DNA from: Pseudonocardia autotrophica
Lineage (GTDB): Bacteria > Actinomycetota > Actinomycetes > Mycobacteriales > Pseudonocardiaceae
Length of the DNA: 64,000 nucleotides
Direction: 5' to 3'
NCBI RefSeq assembly: GCF_000717175.1
Contig: NZ_JNYD01000020.1
Location: 39,108 to 103,107, forward strand
This document shows, piece after piece, positions 58,754 through 64,000 of the stretch; the first letter of the stretch is position 1; the number at the start of each line of letters is the position of its first letter. The position numbers and the translations under genes are program-made. The notes beneath the pieces are model-generated. The model saw only the letters and a list, made by a program, of their open reading frames with translations. It did no database searches and was not told the DNA's origin.

Positions 58754-60124
58754 TCACGTCGGGCACGAGCGAGCGAGGAACTCCTCCCTGCCCGGCAGGT
58801 CAGCACTGTCGCTCGGGACGCCGGCGCTCGCGTCCACGCTGTCGATGATCTCCGTTCTGTGCCAGAACGCTGCCGGAGAGTCCAGCAGGTTCCGATAGCG
58901 CAGGTAGGCCACGTGCACGGTGGGGTCGGTTCGAGCGGTCCTGACCACGTCCATGTGATCGAACGGGCGCTCCGGCGACCGCACAGGCTGGGCGCCGACC
59001 CATCGGGCGTTCGTCTCGGCATCCAGCAGGACGGTGTCGTGGAACCACGGCTCGAGGTTCTCCGTGGTCCAGGCGGTCGAGGCCACAGCCAGCATCGCGG
59101 GCTCCTCGCAGGTGTCGAGGAGGTCGACGAGAGCAGCGGCATGGGCCAGGGCCAGGGCGGCGCCCCGTCCCCAGGTCGGGTTCGTACAGACCGCGGCGTC
59201 GGCGACCGAGAGCAACCCGGCCGGTGACCGCGAGGACAGCCGACGCAGCTGGTTGGCCAACTTGCCCATGATCTGGACGGTGCCGACCGGTCGGGCGTCC
59301 GCGATCCACGTCGAGGCGGGGGGCACCGATCGAAGGGCGTGCAGGAACCCGTCCGTGTTCCGCAGCAGGGCCCGCAGTTCTCGGTCGTGGGCGGGTGCGA
59401 AGAAGGTGGCCGACAGCCAGCCCGCATCCACGGGAAGGACGAGCAGGGTCGCGAACGGCAGCTCGACCCGCAGCATCGGGTCGCTGCCCGTGAACCCGGT
59501 GTCGCGCCGGAACCACTGTGTGAAGTAGACCTGCCGGGTGTCGACCGTGCAGGTCGTCGGCGGGGCGGTGCCGGAGCGGACACACCACTCGGCCACCCGG
59601 GATCGTCGGCCGGTCGCGTCGACCACCACATCCGCCGGCAGCTCCCCGAGGGTCGTCGTCACCCCGGTCACCCGCGGCCTGCCCCGCGCGGTGACCAAGA
59701 GGCCGGTGACCTCGACGCTCGGCCGGAGAACAACATTGGGTTCGGCATCGACGGCCGCCCGCAGCACCCATTCGAGGACCGGTCGCCGGCACCGGAACTG
59801 CACGAGCTCGTCGGCGCCCGGGCGGAGACGGGCATGCGGCCGGGACGCGAGTAGGTCGACGTCGTGGGCACCAGCGGCGCGCAGCCGATCCAGGATTTCG
59901 GGTGCCCTTTCCGCCAGGATCGCCCGACCGAGCGCCTGCGTCCCGTGCAACTGGCGGAACTGGGGGACACCGCGCCGCTTCCAGCCGTGCCACACCTCCT
60001 CGACGCCGGCGGGCACCGCCTGCCCGTCGGCCTCGACGAGCACGACGTCGTGCCCGGCCCGGGCCGCGAACAAGGCGACCGCCAGGCCCCCGAGGCTGCC
60101 GCCCGCCACCATGATCGAGCTCAT
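58754..60124 (-). CDS. FAD-dependent hydroxylase/oxidoreductase
   Basis: From the ATG at 60122-60124, after GGGGTGG, there are 456 residues. MVAGGSLGGLAVALFAARAGHDVVLVEA is the FAD Rossmann motif in pieces. ADVVVDATGRRSRVAEW and SVADAAVCTNPTWGRGAALALAHAAALVDLL are the later FAD-binding elements of the class A hydroxylase/halogenase-like group. No halogenase WxWxIP motif is seen. The gene is divergent from a TetR gene with a palindromic operator in the 63-bp gap, so it is very probably the TetR target. Confidence 0.87.
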   Translation of the reverse strand: MSSIMVAGGSLGGLAVALFAARAGHDVVLVEADGQAVPAGVEEVWHGWKRRGVPQFRQLHGTQALGRAILAERAPEILDRLRAAGAHDVDLLASRPHARLRPGADELVQFRCRRPVLEWVLRAAVDAEPNVVLRPSVEVTGLLVTARGRPRVTGVTTTLGELPADVVVDATGRRSRVAEWCVRSGTAPPTTCTVDTRQVYFTQWFRRDTGFTGSDPMLRVELPFATLLVLPVDAGWLSATFFAPAHDRELRALLRNTDGFLHALRSVPPASTWIADARPVGTVQIMGKLANQLRRLSSRSPAGLLSVADAAVCTNPTWGRGAALALAHAAALVDLLDTCEEPAMLAVASTAWTTENLEPWFHDTVLLDAETNARWVGAQPVRSPERPFDHMDVVRTARTDPTVHVAYLRYRNLLDSPAAFWHRTEIIDSVDASAGVPSDSADLPGREEFLARSCPT

Positions 60125-60150
60125 CGGCCACCCCCGAACCACGTCGGTAT

Positions 60151-60179
60151 AGTAAGACTCTACTGAGTAGAGCGGTACT
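60151..60179. promoter_or_regulatory. Palindromic operator between FAD hydroxylase and TetR genes
   Basis: CTCTACT (60158-60164) and AGTAGAG (60166-60172) form a perfect palindrome centred on G60165. Outer arms AGTA (60151-60154) and TACT (60176-60179) are symmetric about the same centre. It overlaps a -10-like TACTGT (60176-60181) for the tetR gene and a minus-strand TACTAT (60154-60149) for the hydroxylase, so bound regulator would block both promoters. Confidence 0.8.
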
Positions 60180-60187
60180 GTACGCAG

Positions 60188-60856
60188 ATGGTGAAAGCTG
60201 TCAACCGCCCGTCGGGCCTGCGTGCCGAACAGGCCGCGCAGACGAAGGTCCGGATCCTCGAGGCGGCGCGCGAGGTCTTCGAGCGGCGGGGTTACGGGGG
60301 TGCCCGCATCGAGGACATCGCCGCCGGCGCCGGGGTGGCCGTGCCGACCGTCTACAAGACCTTCACCAACAAGAAGACCCTGCTGGCGGGCGTGGTCGCG
60401 CGGGCGATGACCGGAGCCGACTACGCGGGCGACGTCGACGAGCAGGACTGGTGGAAAGAACAGCTTCGCGAACCCGATCCCGCTCGCCAACTGCGACTGA
60501 TCGCCCGCAATGCCCGCACGATCTACGGCCGCGCCGCGTCCGTGCTGGAGATCCTGCGGGCGTCGGCCCCGCTCGACCCTGACATCGCGGCCACCTGGGC
60601 CGACGTCTTCGCCCAGCGCCTCCAGCGAAGCCACCGGACGGCCCACAACCTGCTGGCGAAGGCCGGCAGGCGGGCCCGCTTCGACGAGCAGGAGACCGCG
60701 GTGACCCTGCTGGCGCTCACCCGACCCGAGCTCTACAGCGAGCAGATCGGCCTGGGCCGAGATCCCGACCAGTACGAGCGCTGGCTCGGCGACGTGCTCG
60801 TCACAAGCCTGCTGACAAGCGGAAGCGATCCCCAACCACTAACCGGTTCGGCGTGA
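60188..60856 (+). CDS. TetR-family transcriptional regulator
   Basis: The 222-residue protein has the N-terminal TetR helix-turn-helix: RILEAAREVFERRGYGGARIEDIAAGAGVAVPTVYKTF in the expected order, then a ligand-binding helical domain containing NARTIYGRAASVLEILRASAP. It probably represses itself and the divergent FAD hydroxylase through the palindrome at 60151-60179. The start lies 6 bases after TACTGT, so its mRNA may be leaderless. The ligand may be the hydroxylase substrate. Confidence 0.92.
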   Translation: MVKAVNRPSGLRAEQAAQTKVRILEAAREVFERRGYGGARIEDIAAGAGVAVPTVYKTFTNKKTLLAGVVARAMTGADYAGDVDEQDWWKEQLREPDPARQLRLIARNARTIYGRAASVLEILRASAPLDPDIAATWADVFAQRLQRSHRTAHNLLAKAGRRARFDEQETAVTLLALTRPELYSEQIGLGRDPDQYERWLGDVLVTSLLTSGSDPQPLTGSA

Positions 60857-60946
60857 GCATCCGGGGAGAAGCCGCGGTTCTCCCGAGTCGGCTCGGTGCG
60901 AGCGGAGCGTGTGTCCGGGAGCTCGCGCTGTGCCGTGATTCGTTCG

Positions 60947-61678
60947 TCAGGTGGCGCGGCCGCGGGCCAGGCTTTCGCCGGAGTGGCCGGGGTTGCCGTC
61001 GAAGTGCTCGACCGACACGTCGACGGTGTCCAGCACGTCGAGTGGGAGGTCTGCGGGCAGTACGAACCGGCCTGTCCAGCGGTCCGGGCCGCCGGCGGTG
61101 AGCCCGCCCAGTGCGTAGAGCCGGGTGGCGCCCTCGTCCATCAGCCAGGCCTCCAGGTAGCCGCCGGCCGGGACCGCGCTGTGTTCCAGCGCCACCGTCA
61201 GGATCCGGCGACCGCCGATCTCGGCGAGGCCGGTGCTGCCGGTTGCCCCCGAGCCGGGGTCCAGCGCGACCAGCGGCACGGCGCCGGGCGCGTCGGGGAC
61301 CTCCGGGTCGCCGGGGCCCAGCGTCAGCCCGATGCCCACCCCGCCCGCGAGCCCCACGACCAGGGCGGCCGCGGCGAGGAGCAGGGGGCCGCGGCGCCGG
61401 GAGGGCAGTGTGGTGACGGTGCCGGGCCCGGCCGGGGCCGCCGCGGGGCCGGTGTCCAGGTCGGGGCCGAGCTCGTCGACGACGCGTTCCCACACGGTGG
61501 GCGGCGGGTCCTGCAGCGGCCGGTCGGCACCTTCGCGGGCCAGCTGCGCCGTGCCCCGCAGCGCCTCGACCTCGGCACGGCAGGTGGGACACCCGCGCAG
61601 GTGCGCCTCGGTCCCCGGATCCGGGTCCCGGGTCGACAGGGCGGCGTCGACGAGCTCGTCAGGCCCCGGGTGCCGCAC
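60947..61678 (-). CDS. Anti-sigma factor (RskA-like, zinc-binding type)
   Basis: The 243-residue protein starts at the GTG at 61676-61678, inside the end of the sigma factor gene (20-bp overlap). Residues 26-33 (HLRGCPTC) form the HxxxCxxC zinc anti-sigma motif. One TM helix (about 95-118, LLLAAAALVVGLAGGVGIGL) separates it from an extracytoplasmic RskA-type domain with LEAWLMDEGATRLYALG. It should hold the ECF sigma factor at the membrane until a signal, often regulated proteolysis, releases it. Confidence 0.92.
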   Translation of the reverse strand: MRHPGPDELVDAALSTRDPDPGTEAHLRGCPTCRAEVEALRGTAQLAREGADRPLQDPPPTVWERVVDELGPDLDTGPAAAPAGPGTVTTLPSRRRGPLLLAAAALVVGLAGGVGIGLTLGPGDPEVPDAPGAVPLVALDPGSGATGSTGLAEIGGRRILTVALEHSAVPAGGYLEAWLMDEGATRLYALGGLTAGGPDRWTGRFVLPADLPLDVLDTVDVSVEHFDGNPGHSGESLARGRAT

Positions 61679-62315
61679 CGCCCGCCTCCCATCGTCGTCG
61701 CATCCGGTCCACCCCGCGTCGGAGGTGGCTCTTCACCGTGCCCAGCGGGAGCCCGGTCACCGAGGAGATCTGCTGCTGCGTGAGGTCGTCGTAGAAGGCC
61801 AGCCGGACCACCCTACGTTGCGTCTCGGGCAGCCGGTCCAGTTCGTCGGCCACGACGACGACGTCGAGGACCTGCTCGGGCCGCGGTCCCACCGGGGGTG
61901 GCGGGCCGGCCCGTGCCGCGCCCTCGGCGGCCGCCCGCTCCCGCTCGCGCAGGGCCAGGCGGTCGGCGATCTGCCGTCGGGTGATGCCGAGCAGCCAGGG
62001 GGCGAGCCCACCGCGCTCCGGGTCGAAGCTGCCGCGGCCGCGCCAGGCGCGCACGAAGACCTGCTGGGTGACGTCCTCGGCGTCGTGGTGGCTCTGCAGC
62101 ACCCGCAGCGCGACCGTGTGGACCACCCGCGCGTGCCGGTCGTAGGCCAGGCGGAGCGCCTCCGGGTCGCCGGCGCGCAGGCGGAGGGCGATCTCCCCGT
62201 CCGGGCCCTCCGCCGCTGCCGATCCGGTCGACCCGGTCACCGGCGACGGGAGCCGTCCGGGGTCCGCGGCGCTGCCCGGCTCCCGCGGGGGCCCCGGCGG
62301 CAGGATCTCCGTCAT
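61659..62315 (-). CDS. ECF-type RNA polymerase sigma factor
   Basis: From the ATG at 62313-62315 the protein has 218 residues. After about 40 disordered residues, region 2 reads DRHARVVHTVALRVLQSHHDAEDVTQQVFVRAW in order, and region 4 reads LPETQRRVVRLAFYDDLTQQQISSVTGLPLGTVKSHLRRG. It resembles SigK-like ECF factors paired with RskA-type anti-sigma proteins. The overlap with the anti-sigma gene implies coupled synthesis. Likely targets include its own operon and perhaps the sortase/DUF4397 genes upstream. Confidence 0.93.
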   Translation of the reverse strand: MTEILPPGPPREPGSAADPGRLPSPVTGSTGSAAAEGPDGEIALRLRAGDPEALRLAYDRHARVVHTVALRVLQSHHDAEDVTQQVFVRAWRGRGSFDPERGGLAPWLLGITRRQIADRLALRERERAAAEGAARAGPPPPVGPRPEQVLDVVVVADELDRLPETQRRVVRLAFYDDLTQQQISSVTGLPLGTVKSHLRRGVDRMRRRWEAGGAAPGA

Positions 62316-62395
62316 CCCGGTGTCCGGCGGCGTGTCACCGGACGAGCATCGCAGGGCCGGACGAACCGGGCATCCCGACGACGTGGCCGGGGTGT

Positions 62396-63088
62396 TCACG
62401 ACGTACCCGCCGGCGGCACCAGCGGTACGGCCGTGACCACGACGTTGTCCCGGTACGACCGGCTCCCCCGGTCGAACGGCCCGCCGCACGTCACCAGGGT
62501 CAGCCGGGGCGGGCCGTCGCGGGCGAACAGCTCGCCCGCCGGGAGCGCCTGCTTGTCCACCACGCGCACCGCGCGCACCTCGTACCGCACCGGCGGGGCG
62601 GCGGAGCGGCGGATGGTGACCACGTCGCCCGGCGCGAGCCCGGCGAGATCGTGGAACGCGCCGGGCCCCTGCTCCCGGTCGTCGACGTGCCCGGCCAGCA
62701 CCGCCGAGCCGGCACCGGCGCCCGGGGCCGGGCCGAAGCGGTACCAGCCGACCGTCGCGACCTCCGCCGGCACGCCCATCGCCCCGGAGGCGTCCACCCC
62801 CACCGGCAGCACCGGCGCGGTCAGCAGCGTCCGCCCGGCCCGATCGACCGTGAGCCCCACCGGTTCGGCGGTGACGGGTCCGGCTGCTCCAGGGTCCCAC
62901 GCCGGGGCCGCGACCGAACCCGGGACGACCGGGCCCGCCGGCGGGGGCACCGGAGCGGGAGTGGCCCGGAGCGCCCAGGCCACCCCCGTCCCGGCGAGCA
63001 GCGCGAGCCCCGCGACCAGCGCGAACAGGGCCGCGACCCCTCTCACGACCCGACTCTCGACCGGACCCGGGGCTCGCGTGCGCGCCAC
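62396..63088 (-). CDS. Class F sortase
   Basis: From the GTG at 63086-63088 the protein has 230 residues: an N-terminal TM anchor (ALFALVAGLALLAGTGVAWAL), a Pro-rich linker and a sortase domain. The catalytic His is in VLAGHVDD, the Cys in LTLVTCGGPFD and the Arg in SYRDNVVV. VGWYRFGPAPG is typical of actinobacterial class F sortases. It faces outward and may process the DUF4397 protein encoded 2 bp upstream, though that protein lacks a clear LPxTG motif. Confidence 0.93.
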   Translation of the reverse strand: MARTRAPGPVESRVVRGVAALFALVAGLALLAGTGVAWALRATPAPVPPPAGPVVPGSVAAPAWDPGAAGPVTAEPVGLTVDRAGRTLLTAPVLPVGVDASGAMGVPAEVATVGWYRFGPAPGAGAGSAVLAGHVDDREQGPGAFHDLAGLAPGDVVTIRRSAAPPVRYEVRAVRVVDKQALPAGELFARDGPPRLTLVTCGGPFDRGSRSYRDNVVVTAVPLVPPAGTS

Positions 63089-63090
63089 GG

Positions 63091-63897
63091 TCAGGAGCGC
63101 GCGGCGCGCGTGCGGCGCAGGCCGACCGCGCCGGCCGCGACCAGCGCCAGGCCGGCCGCCGGCCATGCGCCGTCGCTCGCCGGGGCGCCCGACGGGGCCC
63201 CGGCCGGGACGCCGGCCGGGGCGCTGTGCAGGCCGTCGACGGTGAAGGTCACCAGCCGGAGGTTGTCCGCCTGCAGCGAGCCGATCGCGTGCACGAAGGT
63301 CGCCGTGCCCTCGGCCAGGGTCAGGTCGGCCGGGCCGAGCACGGGCTCGGTCGTGCCCGCGGCGGCGACCGCGGCGGACAGGGTGCCCGCCGGGACCTCG
63401 GCCGTGGCCTGGTTCGGGTTCGTCAGCCCGGTGAGCGCCGGGCTGCCGTTCGCCAGCACGTCGACGGCCGGCGCGGCGGCCGTGTGCCGGACGACCAGTC
63501 GGGCCTGCCCGGCCGGCACGGCCGAGACGTCGTCGACGAACGGGGTGACCGTCGGGGCGCCGTTCGCGTCGAGGTGGGCCGCGAGGGTGACGTCGCCGCC
63601 GGCCGGGACCTCCGCCTGCGCGGACAGCAGCGGCGCACCGGAGCCGTCGGCCGCGTCGGCCGGGAAGAGGGCCACGGTCCTGGTCCCGGCCGGCAGGTCG
63701 ACCGGGCCCGCGGCGGTGCCCGGGGCGAAGTCGTCGAGCGCGCGCTGCCCGTCGACATAGACGTCGACCGGGGTGTCCGGGATGCCGTGCACGACGTGCA
63801 CGGTGCCGGTCTCCTGGGCGGTTGCGGCCGGGGCGGTCGCAAGGACGGCGGCGCACGCCGTGAGCAGTCCGCCGAGGGTGAGGGTGAGGCGTCGCAT
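63091..63897 (-). CDS. Secreted DUF4397 surface protein
   Basis: The 268-residue protein has a signal peptide (RRLTLTLGGLLTACAAVLATAPAATA in two parts, cleavage near 28), then two DUF4397 beta-sandwich repeats: VHVVHGIPDTPVDVYVDGQ and ARLVVRHTAAAPAVDVLANG. A Pro/Ala/Gly linker and a C-terminal hydrophobic helix with RRTRAARS tail resemble a cell-wall sorting signal without a canonical LPxTG. It is directly upstream of the class F sortase, a common pairing. The function is unknown; it is probably wall- or membrane-anchored. Confidence 0.9.
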   Translation of the reverse strand: MRRLTLTLGGLLTACAAVLATAPAATAQETGTVHVVHGIPDTPVDVYVDGQRALDDFAPGTAAGPVDLPAGTRTVALFPADAADGSGAPLLSAQAEVPAGGDVTLAAHLDANGAPTVTPFVDDVSAVPAGQARLVVRHTAAAPAVDVLANGSPALTGLTNPNQATAEVPAGTLSAAVAAAGTTEPVLGPADLTLAEGTATFVHAIGSLQADNLRLVTFTVDGLHSAPAGVPAGAPSGAPASDGAWPAAGLALVAAGAVGLRRTRAARS

Positions 63898-64000
63898 CGG
63901 ATCTCCGTAAGGTTGTTGATGTTCGGGACGAGGTGTTCCGGACGCCCGCGACGGCAGGGTGTGGCTGATCGGTTCTTGTCGTTGGTGGCTTCTGAGGAGT
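63898..64000 (-). other. Upstream region of the DUF4397-sortase genes
   Basis: These 103 bases hold the minus-strand leader of the DUF4397 gene, with an ACGGAG ribosome binding site before the ATG. A GGAACA on the minus strand near 63940 resembles an ECF -35 element, but no matching -10 at proper spacing was found. The window ends before any further gene. Confidence 0.35.

Noticed and set aside
62316..62900. N-terminal extension of the sigma factor ORF over the sortase gene
   Set aside because: The extension is antisense-like, out of frame with the sortase and Arg/Gly-rich. The ATG at 62315 gives normal ECF length.

Overview
The window is very GC-rich actinobacterial DNA. The genes use GTG/TTG starts freely and several carry actinobacterial signatures: mycothiol synthase (mshD), an atypical GlnR, DUF3073, an LmeA-like DUF2993 protein and a nitrobindin-type FABP. 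The order purL - SCP-like gene - purF - purM - DUF3073 - ygfZ - nitrobindin - DUF1416/rhodanese/thioredoxin - DUF2993 - GlnR - MshD - PstB - PhoU - LCP - Dus parallels, from memory, Mycobacterium tuberculosis Rv0803-Rv0823c. The membrane proteins, the fused CtpH/CtpI-like P-type ATPase and the size of the accessory segment suggest Pseudonocardiales (Pseudonocardia-like). That genus-level placement is inference.

Layout. 0-4 kb: 3' end of purC, a deacetylase-like protein, an ABM-type small protein, an MDR oxidoreductase and a metallo-hydrolase, then purS-purQ. 4-7.3 kb: a tightly overlapped phosphorelay of receiver-PP2C phosphatase, CHASE3 histidine kinase and Rcp1-like receiver. 7.4-8.9 kb (minus): two paralogous membrane proteins with a CGWCG motif and a degenerate thermonuclease-like protein. 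9-17 kb: purL, an SCP-like protein, a PAS-GGDEF-EAL protein, purF and purM. 17-25 kb: NrtR-like regulator, DUF3073, YgfZ, Fur, a DivIVA-like protein, a disordered membrane protein and nitrobindin. 25-30 kb: DUF1622, a ClC channel, and a sulfur operon (DUF4395-rhodanese-DUF1416) behind a cysteine-rich leader peptide; then thioredoxin and LmeA-like genes. 30-38 kb: glnR with its own GlnR box, mshD, pstSCAB, two phoU genes and a dodecin, with three PHO boxes. 38-43.7 kb: LCP protein, diguanylate cyclase, DusB and a putative lipoprotein.

At 43.8 kb a tRNA-Lys(UUU) gene marks the start of an accessory segment reaching about 60.9 kb. It holds a frameshifted Eco57I/PglX-type methylase relic, an IS5-like transposase relic, a relic copy of the 3' end of an alpha/beta-hydrolase gene whose intact homologue lies 9 kb away, two FAD hydroxylases, a Baeyer-Villiger monooxygenase, a giant P-type ATPase overlapping the MetX-like hydrolase, a DUF4332 protein, a SalK-like protein, a TspO-like membrane protein, a truncated VOC gene, and a FAD hydroxylase divergent from a TetR gene across a palindromic operator. 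The end (60.9-63.9 kb, minus) is an envelope-type cluster: DUF4397 surface protein, class F sortase, ECF sigma factor and anti-sigma factor.

How it works together: de novo purine synthesis, nitrogen (GlnR), phosphate (Pst/PhoU) and sulfur/thiol (rhodanese, mycothiol) functions are clustered and each shows a recognisable regulatory site. A recurrent TANNNT-N7-GTG arrangement at purS, purL, mshD and the leader peptide predicts leaderless mRNAs. The accessory segment looks catabolic or redox in nature and has been repeatedly rearranged. No CRISPR array, rRNA or intact mobile element was seen.
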